Virus record (IMG/VR): IMGVR_UViG_3300046171_000328
Coordinates: 1 to 64,000 of that record
Source of the DNA: a virus
Direction: 5' to 3' (one strand)
DNA: 64,000 bases
Below the pieces are notes generated by a model. The model saw nothing but the letters and a program-made list of their open reading frames with translations, had not been told where the DNA came from and made no database searches. The translations under genes were made by a program, and so were the position numbers. Of this stretch, positions 43,701-51,767 are shown in pieces; position 1 is the stretch's first letter, and every line of letters begins with the position of its first letter.

Positions 43701-44447
43701 TTAATTTGCCTGCCAAGTCCAACCCTCAATCGCAATCAAGTTATCCTCCTCATCTCGGACTGCAAAACAGTCTGAATTCATTTCAACCACTTCTCCTGTG
43801 TCTTGGCGAATACATCGATAGTTTCTCAGTTCAACTCTCTGTTCGCCATGAACCAGTTTCAACCGCTGCTGTTCAATCCACTGGCGATCATCGATATGTA
43901 CATAGTGATGTAAATAATATTCGTAAGGCGTGTCTTTGTCCTCAAGAACGCCGTACATCGCTTTGATTTCATCCGAAATATAATCAAATTCCATTTTGAT
44001 TAGATTCAATCTCCAACGTGAAAGTGGTCTATATTCTTTTTTTGATTCAGAATCCTTCACTCGCTTCAGAACTCCGCGCAGTCCATGAACCTGACCTGTA
44101 TCTTCGTCAAAAACCGGAATCACGCGATCACTAATTGTGATGATTTGGCCGTTGTCTGGGCGAATCCAGCGATGAATGAGGGTGTCTTCTTTAGCATGAT
44201 CTGAGTTAATCATTTTTTTCTGATGTTCAACTACACGCAATCTATCTTCAGGGTGTGTCTGCTGAAGGAAGAGCGCGTCATTGATGTCTTCTAATTGCCC
44301 CCAGTCGTTATATTTACTGTATTTTTGAGGTAGTCCAAGAATCGTGACGCAATCAGTATTAATCACGCTAAAGCGACTTAGTTCAATGTCGTAATACCAC
44401 TTACCTTCAAGGTGCTGGTGGTCTTCAAAGCTGATGTAGCCTGTCAT
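43701..44447 (-). CDS. Double-PAS protein without output domain
   Basis: 248 residues. Two PAS_3-type units are visible. Unit 1 is about 15-130 (WYYDIELSRFSVINTDCVTIL ... HPEDRLRVVEH ... HRWIRPDNGQI...GLRGVLKRV). Unit 2 is about 145-245 (WRLNLIKMEFDYISDEIKAMYG ... YVHIDDRQWIEQ ... YRCIRQDTGEVVEMNS...AIEGWTWQ). The protein ends with the second PAS fold, so no kinase, GGDEF or HTH output is attached. PAS domains bind ligands or partners; here it could sense a metabolite or modulate a host PAS protein. A related gene lies just upstream. Confidence 0.75.
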   Translation of the reverse strand: MTGYISFEDHQHLEGKWYYDIELSRFSVINTDCVTILGLPQKYSKYNDWGQLEDINDALFLQQTHPEDRLRVVEHQKKMINSDHAKEDTLIHRWIRPDNGQIITISDRVIPVFDEDTGQVHGLRGVLKRVKDSESKKEYRPLSRWRLNLIKMEFDYISDEIKAMYGVLEDKDTPYEYYLHHYVHIDDRQWIEQQRLKLVHGEQRVELRNYRCIRQDTGEVVEMNSDCFAVRDEEDNLIAIEGWTWQAN

Positions 44448-44457
44448 GCGGAGAGTT

Positions 44458-44485
44458 TGTATAGAAAGCCGATGGAAGATGTCAA
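44458..44485 (-). promoter_or_regulatory. Promoter of the double-PAS gene
   Basis: Minus strand: TTGACA at 44485-44480, 16-bp spacer, TATACA at 44463-44458, about 11 bp from the ATG. It lacks the GGTTGTT element, so this gene may be regulated differently from the early set. The short leader leaves little room for a ribosome site (GGAG is present just before ATG). Confidence 0.4.
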
Positions 44486-44608
44486 TCTATGACATTAATG
44501 GTGGGGGTGAACGTCATGTTGTTACCGGTGGGTGTGTCATTGGCTATTTATAAGTCAAATTACTATTGAAGCACAAGACTAGATAACAAATAATTACATT
44601 TAGTGTAG

Positions 44609-45040
44609 TCAATTTTGAGCGTACATCGTAATGCCTCGAAACCCGATTAATTCTTTATTTGCGTTCTCGACTCGGTAGACGAGAGAACTTAACATTTTGA
44701 TTTCGCCGGTGTCCTGCTTGATGATCCTGTGATTCCAATTAATTGGCGACTCGCCGCTGATCAGCCGCATTCGAATCTGCTCAATCAATGCTTGATCTTC
44801 AAGATAGACGTAATCATATAAAAATTGCTGATAACTGACTTCAGAGCCTCTGGGGATTCCATAGATGTCATAGCTCTTGTTTCCCAAAGCGCTGAATTCC
44901 ATGTTGGTGAGATCTAAAAACCATCCGCCAGCGCCAGCAAACTCTTCAAGCGTGTCGAGGAGAATTTGATTCTCTCGCTCAACTGACATCGAAGTAGTGG
45001 TTTTGAACCTGAATTTTTCGTCGATTTGGTCGAGTGTCAT
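44609..45040 (-). CDS. Single-PAS protein without output domain
   Basis: 143 residues from the ATG at 45040; an upstream TTG at 45124 would add an AT-rich, hydrophobic stretch that looks like promoter DNA. It contains one PAS_3 unit: GGWFLDLTNMEFSALGNKSY (beta strands A-B), YDYVYLEDQALIEQ (helix region, cf. 'HPED'), WNHRIIKQDTGEIKMLSS and the final ELIGFRGITMY strand. It resembles the neighbouring double-PAS protein, suggesting duplication. No signal peptide, membrane segment or effector domain is present. Confidence 0.7.
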   Translation of the reverse strand: MTLDQIDEKFRFKTTTSMSVERENQILLDTLEEFAGAGGWFLDLTNMEFSALGNKSYDIYGIPRGSEVSYQQFLYDYVYLEDQALIEQIRMRLISGESPINWNHRIIKQDTGEIKMLSSLVYRVENANKELIGFRGITMYAQN

Positions 45041-45860
45041 TTTTGATTTCTCATAAAATTCAAAAAAAAGACGTACATTTTCAAAAAAAATTATGCTAAT
45101 AAGTACATTTTTTAGGTTATCCAATAAAGATGAATATATTCAACAGTTTAGATATTTATTTTCTGATAGCGAGAAAAAATGTTTCAAGAGTGTCTCAATT
45201 TCATCTGGTTAATGAATATTTTAAGAAACCAGTTTAATTGCAATTCAGTTGTTTAATTACTGCTTTTGTTACAAACAATAAACAAGAATCGATAGTACAG
45301 CTTCTAAAACAATGTTTCAAGACTCTTTGTGACAGATTGTGACACAAAAAAACGTTGCAATGTAGTTTCAGAGGGTTAATATCGACTTTCATTTTACGGA
45401 AAAGACATGATGTTTTTTTTCACAGAGCATGGAGCAAATCATTAAAAATAGCGCAGTAGGCCTTCCGCGCTTTATGAAGTGAGTCCTTAAATGATACTCC
45501 AAGACATCCAAGCGTTAGCGGCTTCTGCAATGTCCCGCCAGCACAGCTACCCTCTGGGGAGCTTGATGGTAACACGCAGTGTCTGTCAAGTTTATCCCTA
45601 CAAGTTGGGAGGTCCATCGTTTGGGTGGATTACAACAAATTTCAACTGGTTTTCTGGATACTACGACCTATCTACTTGTGCGCAGATCCGGCGTCACGTT
45701 GACTTTAAATTTTTCTACCGCCTTTTCATGCTCTTCCCCTTATTCAAGTAATTTACAAAATCACTCTCAACTCTTGAGTTGGGCCGCAGGGATTTTTAAA
45801 CATTACTTGAGTAAACTATTGCAAAAGCAAAACACGTCAAAGTGTGAATTCTGTAATATC

Positions 45861-45884
45861 AGCCGACGAGCGCAGCGCTCGGCT
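45861..45884. terminator. Strong GC-rich hairpin
   Basis: AGCCGACGAGCG followed by CAGCGCTCGGCT folds into a near-perfect stem (AGCCGA/TCGGCT outside, GAGCGC/GCGCTC inside), followed by ATTTAT. It is likely a terminator or the 3' end of a structured transcript. Confidence 0.5.
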
Positions 45885-46022
45885 ATTTATCTGGCAACTA
45901 GATCATATAATTCTTTCGGACTATTCCTGAGTCGCTATTCCAAGCGATTTAGCAGAATTCTTCATCCTGTCAACTACAACTCTCCTCACATTCGCTGGTT
46001 TTCGCCATTTTGAAAAAGTGGG

Positions 46023-46052
46023 TTGTTCCGATACTTCAAACAGTGAGATAAT
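46023..46052 (+). promoter_or_regulatory. Promoter of the recombination module (GGTTGTT class)
   Basis: TGGGTTGTTC: -35 TTGTTC at 46023-46028, 18-bp spacer, -10 GATAAT at 46047-46052, about 68 bp before the first ATG at 46121. Confidence 0.7.
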
Positions 46053-46120
46053 AGTTCCCATGGCTATGACTATGGGCTATTATTGATCGTTTTATAACAC
46101 CCCCGTTCAGGATCAATAAA

Positions 46121-46315
46121 ATGGCAAGTAATTCCAATATTCGTCTAGCCTACTCCAACGGTAGCACAATCTCCCAAAAAGCCGCTGACAAGGCTTCTGA
46201 GAATCGCTTTTTGGAAGCATGTGCATATATTTTAATGATTGATGAAGGATATTCACCGAGGGATAAGATATGCCAGCTAGACAGTTTACTCCCGAAGAGA
46301 GAGCGAAAAAGATAG
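46121..46315 (+). CDS. Small protein ahead of the YqaJ exonuclease
   Basis: 64 residues (MASNSNIRLAYSNGSTISQK ... LEACAYILMIDEGY), the first frame after the promoter at 46023. It overlaps the exonuclease gene by 46 bp. The ribosome site is weak. The helical segment ASENRFLEACAYILMID looks protein-like. No family recognised. Confidence 0.45.
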   Translation: MASNSNIRLAYSNGSTISQKAADKASENRFLEACAYILMIDEGYSPRDKICQLDSLLPKRERKR

Positions 46316-47244
46316 GAGCCAGTGACATTCCGATTATGCTCGGAATGTCAAAATTCAGAACTCCGATGGAACTGCTACACGAAAAGAAAGGGGAAGCGGT
46401 CCCATCTGAGGTTGGCAATGCTGCCATCTGGGGAACCTACCTTGAGCCGTTCGTTTGCGAAATAGCGGAGAAAGAAAAAGGCTTCAAACTCCGTCAGGTA
46501 CATAAGCAGGTAGTTCATCCGAAAATGAACTACTTCGGTTGTCACCTAGACCGCAAAATTTCAGGCACACCTACCACCAACGTTGAAATCAAAACGCTAA
46601 CCACTCGCACACGCAGCGAGTGGGATTCCAACGAAAACCAGCTTCCAGACCATTATTACATGCAAGTGCAAGCTCAGATGGCTTGTGATCTCAAGTTGAC
46701 ACACACACTGGTCATTGGAGCAATTCTGGACTCCAGAGAGTTGATCTATCGAATGATTCCCCGTGATGAAGAAACGATTGAGTTCATTGAAGCCGAGGTG
46801 AAATTCTTCTGGGAAGAGTGTGTACAAGGGATTTCCAGACCGAGAAACTTACGCTACGATGACTACAAGGATACATATTTCAGCCGTGAAAGCGCTGATT
46901 ATGTGGATGGTGACGATATGGGCCTGTTACTTGACATGGCCAACCTGAAAGCTCAGAAAAGCTCTCTGGAGACAGAGATTTCAAGAATGGAAGAGAAGAT
47001 AGCTGAGAGAATGGCGGCTGTTGATGAACTGCAAGCGACAGATGAAACGTGGCTGGCAAGATTTCGCCCGATGGAAACCAAGCGTTTAAATGTTAAGCGC
47101 TTGCGTGAAGACCATCCGTCTCTCTGCAAAGACTACACTGAAGTTACTGAGAAACGATCCCTACGGTTAAACCTCAAAGCCATCCGTGAAAGTTATGTCG
47201 TATCGAACGAGCGACAGGCCGAAACAGCACAAACTCTAAATTAG
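46270..47244 (+). CDS. YqaJ-family viral recombinase/exonuclease
   Basis: 324 residues, ribosome site GAGGG. The YqaJ nuclease pattern is present: GASDIPIMLGMSKFRTP (about 17-33), WGTYLEPFVCE (about 57-67), GCHLDRK (about 94, catalytic Asp) and NVEIKT (about 106, E-x-K) followed by YMQVQAQMAC (about 131-140). The C-terminal about 100 residues are a coiled coil and tail. These enzymes resect double-stranded DNA ends 5' to 3' for single-strand annealing recombination. It is followed by its likely annealing partner. Confidence 0.85.
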   Translation: MPARQFTPEERAKKIGASDIPIMLGMSKFRTPMELLHEKKGEAVPSEVGNAAIWGTYLEPFVCEIAEKEKGFKLRQVHKQVVHPKMNYFGCHLDRKISGTPTTNVEIKTLTTRTRSEWDSNENQLPDHYYMQVQAQMACDLKLTHTLVIGAILDSRELIYRMIPRDEETIEFIEAEVKFFWEECVQGISRPRNLRYDDYKDTYFSRESADYVDGDDMGLLLDMANLKAQKSSLETEISRMEEKIAERMAAVDELQATDETWLARFRPMETKRLNVKRLREDHPSLCKDYTEVTEKRSLRLNLKAIRESYVVSNERQAETAQTLN

Positions 47245-47248
47245 GGGG

Positions 47249-47277
47249 TTGTTCCCATACTTCAGCTTTGAGATAAT
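47249..47277 (+). promoter_or_regulatory. Promoter upstream of the Sak4-like gene (GGTTGTT class)
   Basis: GGGGGTTGTTC: -35 TTGTTC at 47249-47254, 17-bp spacer, -10 GATAAT at 47272-47277; the ATG follows at 47342. It shows strong similarity over the whole spacer to the promoter at 46023 (shared CATACTTCA / GATACTTCA). Confidence 0.7.
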
Positions 47278-47341
47278 TCTAAAATATCATCGGAAATGGA
47301 TCTCCGATTACTGACTGAAACCTCCCATCATAAGGCGAGAA

Positions 47342-48049
47342 ATGGCAAATCCATTCAAAAAAGCCAGCAAAGAGTCTGGCACTTGGGCCAGAGTGCTGAT
47401 GGCTGGACCATCCGGCACAGGAAAGACGTACTCAGCGTTGCAGGTAGCTTCTGCGTTGGGCAAAGTGGCTTTGATCGACACCGAGTTTGGCTCTGCAAAG
47501 AAGTACGGTGACAAATTTCAATTTGACTGCGTTGAGTTGTATGGTGGCTACACCACTGAAGCTCTGATTGAAAACATCAATGCTGCAGTAGAGAACAAGT
47601 ATTCAGCGCTGATAATCGACAGCTTCTCCCACTTCTGGGAAGGCGACGGTGGCATTCTGGAATTTGTAGACATCGAAAAGGCTGGTGAGGCCAAGAACAA
47701 CATGAACGCTTGGGGCAAGGCTAGCCCGAAATGGCGTCAGCAAATTGCAGCAATGCTGAGAGCGCCGATTCATTTGATTGTGACCTGCCGTACTAAGAAT
47801 GCGGTGGAAGCTACCAATGTCAATGGGCGAATGCAGGTCAAGTCGGTTGGGACCAAGGTTGTGCAGCGGGAAGGCTTCGAATACGAATTAGACATGGTCG
47901 CAAATTTTCGCATTGAAGACGGTCTGAACCTCTGTCACATCGAAAAAACCCGTTGCTCTGACTTGCATGGCCAGACGTTCAAAAACCTCAATGCTGAACA
48001 CCTCATGCCCTACTTTAAATGGTTGGGTATTATTTCTGAAACTAAATAA
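47342..48049 (+). CDS. Sak4-like RecA-fold ATPase (single-strand annealing)
   Basis: 235 residues, ribosome site AAGGCGAG. Walker A GPSGTGKT (about 21-28), LIDTEFGSAKKYGD (about 44-57) and Walker B ALIIDSFSHFW (about 91-101) match the phage ATP-binding/Sak4 family, a minimal RecA-like core. Sak4-type proteins anneal single strands together with an SSB, and both neighbours fit: YqaJ exonuclease upstream and an SSB-like protein downstream. The module should perform recombination-dependent repair or replication of phage DNA. Confidence 0.82.
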   Translation: MANPFKKASKESGTWARVLMAGPSGTGKTYSALQVASALGKVALIDTEFGSAKKYGDKFQFDCVELYGGYTTEALIENINAAVENKYSALIIDSFSHFWEGDGGILEFVDIEKAGEAKNNMNAWGKASPKWRQQIAAMLRAPIHLIVTCRTKNAVEATNVNGRMQVKSVGTKVVQREGFEYELDMVANFRIEDGLNLCHIEKTRCSDLHGQTFKNLNAEHLMPYFKWLGIISETK

Positions 48050-48061
48050 CAGGGCTGTAAA

Positions 48062-48802
48062 ATGGCTTACATGGACTATGATTTCAACGCTCTGGGGGAT
48101 GCTCCAGACACTCCGAAAAAACCTCAGTTTGAAGATGGTTTTTATCATGTTCAAATCGTGGACGGCATCATCAAGGGACCGAGTGAGAAGGGTTCAACTG
48201 GCGTAATGCTGACTTATGCCAATCTGGAAAATCCAACGATGCGCATCAATGATTATTTTATGATCAAACACACTCGCGTCAATTCTCCTGATCCTGAAGA
48301 AGCCAAGATGTACATGCGCCTGATTGATGAGCGGATGAGGGACTTGCAGCGAGTGTCAGCGTTGGTTGACCTGCGCGATCCCAACGGCAATCCGAGGACG
48401 GCACAGGACACCAATGAGTTGATTGGTCACAACATCGTGATCAAGGTCAAAACCAAGCCGTCCAAGAATCCTGATTTTCCAATTGATCGGGACGTGAAGG
48501 GGCGCTACAAGTCTTCAGATTGGCCAAAATACTCTTCGATGAACAGCTATCCTGCCATCAATCCACAGCCAACGAGCGCTGCTTCCAGCAGCTACGGCTT
48601 TGGCCAAGACCGCGCCGGTAATATTCCGACTCAATTGCCAAGCGGCAACCCTCCAGCGGTCTTTCCTAATGACCCTCCAGCCAATGCGCCTCATCCATCC
48701 GTCACAGGTACTGGAATTGACGGGAATTCAGGCCATGCGATGAACAATTCAATGAGCAATGGAAACAATGCTCCATATGTCGAAGACGATGTTCCGTTCT
48801 GA
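48062..48802 (+). CDS. DUF669-like single-stranded DNA-binding protein
   Basis: 246 residues. The N-terminal domain (FEDGFYHVQIVDGIIKGPSE ... VMLTYANLENPTMRINDYFM) has the DUF669/SSB-like beta pattern encoded next to Sak4 genes. A Ser/Pro/Asn-rich linker leads to an acidic tip ending EDDVPF, which mimics the bacterial SSB tail that recruits repair proteins. It should coat ssDNA and cooperate with the annealase. A strong terminator follows. Confidence 0.7.
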   Translation: MAYMDYDFNALGDAPDTPKKPQFEDGFYHVQIVDGIIKGPSEKGSTGVMLTYANLENPTMRINDYFMIKHTRVNSPDPEEAKMYMRLIDERMRDLQRVSALVDLRDPNGNPRTAQDTNELIGHNIVIKVKTKPSKNPDFPIDRDVKGRYKSSDWPKYSSMNSYPAINPQPTSAASSSYGFGQDRAGNIPTQLPSGNPPAVFPNDPPANAPHPSVTGTGIDGNSGHAMNNSMSNGNNAPYVEDDVPF

Positions 48803-48834
48803 CAAAAAAAGTCAATAAAATCAGTAATTTAACC

Positions 48835-48864
48835 AGCCTATGAGGTAACACTCATGGGCTTTTT
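48835..48864 (+). terminator. Rho-independent terminator
   Basis: AGCCTATGAG (48835-48844) pairs with CTCATGGGCT (48851-48860), 10 bp with one G-U pair and a 6-nt loop, followed directly by a run of T. It ends the recombination transcript before the primase gene; some read-through must occur, or a further promoter exists. Confidence 0.8.
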
Positions 48865-48879
48865 AATTTCAGGGGTTTC

Positions 48880-51195
48880 ATGGTCCAATTCACTTCTTTT
48901 CCGGAAGTTTGGAATAGCTATCTTCAAGCTGGTCTAGCTTTGATTCCAGTTCAACTGGACACCAAGGCTCCAAATCAGCAAGCGCTCAATGATGCGCTGC
49001 CCGAAGACTATCCAATCGACACGGAGAAAAACCGGCGACACAAGCCGTTCAACCAGTGGGAATTTTCAGACAAAGAGTGGCGAAAACGAGCATTCGACAA
49101 ACTCGTTCAGCGCAATGAACAATTCAATTACGGTATTGTTGGAGGCAAGGCTTCCGGTAACACTCTCGTCATCGACATCGATCATCTGTACGGTCCCACC
49201 TTCGCACGCCCCGAACTTCGGGTTCTCTTTCAATCGGCAGCAATCGTAAAAACTGGCAAAGAAGGCGGTCAAGGCCGTCATTTGTGGGTGCGCTGCTCTG
49301 ACAAAATAGACTTCGATAATTACAAGTGGTATTACAACGGTCAACTTGGCGGAGAAGTCTGCGGAGTCCGAAACATTCTGGTCCCGCCGTCGATTCATCC
49401 GGTGACTGGTGCAACATACCAACTGATCAGCGGTGACTTCAACGACCTGCCTGTTTATTCTCTGGAACAGATCAAGACTTGGTTTCCAGAGAAGACTCGA
49501 CCTTCCAGACCCACCTTCAAAATCCCTCCACCTCGGCCATCAGAGACACGCGAATTCCGGCCTATTTACGATTCTATCCGGTGGGCTGATTTGTTCGCAG
49601 CAGAGGGAATGCTACGGGGCTGGCATGGCAGCAAAGCGCATGTTGAGTGTCCAAATGCTAGCCAGCATTCTGAAGACAAGCGTCACGGCATGGACACTTC
49701 AACTTCAATTCTAGTCCAGCCAGATGGAGTTCACGTCTTTAAGTGCCTGCACAGCCACTGTGAGCATATTGATCGTGACTGGCTGATGGAGCGCTTCAAG
49801 TATCGACTGCCAGCATTCAGTGAAGAATTTGTGCCGATGGAGCAATCCAAGCCGACACAGTTCAAGCCGATTGCTCCACCCAAAGCCCCACAAAAGCGTG
49901 AAACAGGGCTTCCTGATCCGAAACTTTTTCAGCTTTACGGACTGGCCGGCGAGTGGCAAAAGCATATCTGTGACACGGCACGCTATCGTCAAGAAGTCTT
50001 AGCTGCTGGCGCAGTGCTGGCGGCGGCTGGCTCAATCATGGGGCGGCGAGTGGTGACCGAGGATGCAACAGCCATGGGATCAAACGTCTATTGTATTGGT
50101 GCAGCATCCACCGCATCCGGCAAGGATCATATCATTACCTGCGTGGAAACCGCCTTTACTGCGATTGATCTGCACCGCAAAATTACCGGAAGCGATTTCA
50201 CCAGCGATGCGGCATTGGAGAAAATTCTTCTGACTTATCCAAGCGCTTTGATGCTGATTGATGAGTGTGCGGAGGTTCTGCAAGGAATGTTGCAGCCGAT
50301 GCAGTACAACCAACAGCAGGCTATTGCAGCAAGAATTGGCCGCATGTTACTCTCGCTCTACACTTCTAGTAGACCGACGAAGAATTGGCTTGGGAAAGAG
50401 TATGCGAGAAACAGAGGAGGGGCGGACGGGCATGACGAGCGAATTGAGATTTGGATGCCCTGTGTTTCACTCTTTGGACTGACGGTTCCCAACTCGCTTT
50501 ACAAAGTGATCACACCGGATCTAGTCGAAGGCGGAATGCTGAATCGGCTACTGCTTTTTATGTCTGAGAATCCAAACGTAACCAGCAATCATTCACCATC
50601 TAGAGAACCGCTTCCACAAAAAGTGCTGGACAAGCTGGCAAGCATTGGCAACTGGATTCCCAATAACGGTGCAGCCCGTGAGTACGAGGCCAAAGTAACT
50701 CCACACATTGTTCGCTATTCCAGTGAGGCACAAAAAGTGTGGAAGGAAATGTCAGATGAGTCAGACCAGATTCGAATAAATCCGAATATGCCATACCACG
50801 AACTCAATTTGCGGATGGTTGAGAACGCTAAAAAAGTCTCTCTGATCACCTCTACTTTGAACGGGGAGCAGGAGATCACTGGCGAATGTGCTAATGCTGC
50901 AAGAATCTTAGTTGGCGAATCAGTGCGAGTCTTAAAGTGGAATCTGCTAAATCGCACCGGTGAAAATTCTGAGTTTTCAAAGAATCTGAACAAGACTCTA
51001 CAGTTCATTCGCGCTCAAGGCGAGGAAGGTGCTTCCGCAACAGAGTTTGCCCGTGCCCTGCGGGGGATCAAGAAACGGGAACGGTACGAAATACTCGACC
51101 AGTTGGTGGAATCTGGACAAGTGGAGCAAGTCGAATATCAGCGCGAGGGAGAGCAATCAAAGCAAGTCTGGCGAATGTCAAAGGAGGAGGAATGA
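48880..51195 (+). CDS. Primase-polymerase / DUF3987-type replicative helicase
   Basis: 771 residues, ribosome site AGGGG. The N-terminal part resembles bifunctional primase-polymerases: ALIPVQLDTKAPN, YGIVGGKASGNTLVIDIDH (DxD at about 102-104), GGQGRHLWVRC and CGVRNILVPPSIHPVTGA. From about residue 350 a DUF3987-like part carries YCIGAASTASGKDHI (Walker A-like) and LMLIDECAEVLQGM (Walker B). The C-terminus (TEFARALRGIKKRERYEILDQLVESGQVEQVEY) is a winged helix. It should prime and unwind phage DNA at the fork. Confidence 0.78.
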   Translation: MVQFTSFPEVWNSYLQAGLALIPVQLDTKAPNQQALNDALPEDYPIDTEKNRRHKPFNQWEFSDKEWRKRAFDKLVQRNEQFNYGIVGGKASGNTLVIDIDHLYGPTFARPELRVLFQSAAIVKTGKEGGQGRHLWVRCSDKIDFDNYKWYYNGQLGGEVCGVRNILVPPSIHPVTGATYQLISGDFNDLPVYSLEQIKTWFPEKTRPSRPTFKIPPPRPSETREFRPIYDSIRWADLFAAEGMLRGWHGSKAHVECPNASQHSEDKRHGMDTSTSILVQPDGVHVFKCLHSHCEHIDRDWLMERFKYRLPAFSEEFVPMEQSKPTQFKPIAPPKAPQKRETGLPDPKLFQLYGLAGEWQKHICDTARYRQEVLAAGAVLAAAGSIMGRRVVTEDATAMGSNVYCIGAASTASGKDHIITCVETAFTAIDLHRKITGSDFTSDAALEKILLTYPSALMLIDECAEVLQGMLQPMQYNQQQAIAARIGRMLLSLYTSSRPTKNWLGKEYARNRGGADGHDERIEIWMPCVSLFGLTVPNSLYKVITPDLVEGGMLNRLLLFMSENPNVTSNHSPSREPLPQKVLDKLASIGNWIPNNGAAREYEAKVTPHIVRYSSEAQKVWKEMSDESDQIRINPNMPYHELNLRMVENAKKVSLITSTLNGEQEITGECANAARILVGESVRVLKWNLLNRTGENSEFSKNLNKTLQFIRAQGEEGASATEFARALRGIKKRERYEILDQLVESGQVEQVEYQREGEQSKQVWRMSKEEE

Positions 51196-51362
51196 GAGTT
51201 CACTTCAAATGCCGAGCCTGTGGTAAAATTCAACCAATGGAAAAGCAGGTCACTGATGGGAAAAATCTATTTTGTTCTGAGCGATGCAGTGGTGGTTATT
51301 TGCCACCATCATTATTAACCAGCAGTTGGAAGGGGTTACGCAATGCTAAAAAAAGTGTTTGA
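51192..51362 (+). CDS. 56-residue zinc-ribbon protein
   Basis: The ATG at 51192 overlaps the primase stop (ATGA). The protein reads MRVHFKCRACGKIQP ... NLFCSERC, with a CxxC and a CxxxC pair 19 residues apart, typical of a small zinc ribbon. The frame ends inside the start of the RusA gene. It could be a DNA-binding or transcription accessory protein. Its exact fit between two replication genes and the paired cysteines support it. Confidence 0.6.
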   Translation: MRVHFKCRACGKIQPMEKQVTDGKNLFCSERCSGGYLPPSLLTSSWKGLRNAKKSV

Positions 51363-51767
51363 AATCACACCTGTGGCAAAGCCGCGCATGAGTCAAAAAG
51401 ATGTCTGGGCCAAGCGACCTTGCGTTCTAAAATATCGTGCTTACTGTGATGAACTGAGGCTTCAAGCTGGCAAATGGGAACTGCCGTACAGTTTTGCGGT
51501 GACGTTTGTCTGCCCGATGCCCAAGAGTTGGAGCAAGAAAAAACGGGCTGAGATGGAAGGAAAGCCGATGCAGACAACACCAGATAATTCTAATCTGCTC
51601 AAGGCACTTGAAGATGCTTTGCTCAAGATGATTCGAAAGTCTGGCAGGTTGCAGCAAAGAAAATCTGGGGAGTTGAAGGTCGAGTGGAGGTGATGGAAAT
51701 TGAGAACGTGTTGTTTCAGTTTGCCGACAGGCGCAAGGCTCCGAGAGAAGAAGAGGCTCTGACATGA
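51343..51767 (+). CDS. rusA: RusA-like Holliday-junction resolvase, frameshifted
   Basis: ATG 51343 follows GGAAGGGG. The frame gives RusA strands (FEITPVAKPRMSQKDVW, YSFAVTFVCPMPKSWSKKKR) and TPDNSNLLKALEDALLK. After 51627 the coding signal moves to the -1 frame: DDSKVWQVAAKKIWG ... ALT, stopping at 51767 so that it overlaps the next ATG (ATGA). One missing base near 51622-51629 explains this; the repaired protein is about 141 residues. In RusA the usual PDxDN has two catalytic Asp; here it reads PDNSN, so the second Asp is Ser. Resolves recombination junctions. Confidence 0.7.

Larger units (their letters stand above)
45041..46120. other. 1.1-kb stretch without a convincing gene; possible large structured RNA or gene remnant
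   Basis: The left part (45041-45440) is AT-rich and holds the promoter zone of the PAS gene, with a repeated ATGTTTCAAGA at about 45180 and 45313. From about 45445 composition becomes GC-richer with local stems: AGCTACCC/GGGGAGCT (about 45547-45565), CTTGA/TCAAG enclosing ACAC/GTGT (about 45562-45590), and TCCC/GGGA (about 45595). Open frames of 86 and 144 codons exist but lack ribosome sites and family resemblance. The block ends with a hairpin at 45861-45884, and a promoter for the next operon lies at 46023. Confidence 0.4.

Noticed and set aside
45579-46013. 144-codon frame as a gene
   Set aside because: No ribosome site, Ser/Leu/Tyr-rich translation without recognisable domains, overlaps another open frame and crosses the hairpin at 45861-45884.
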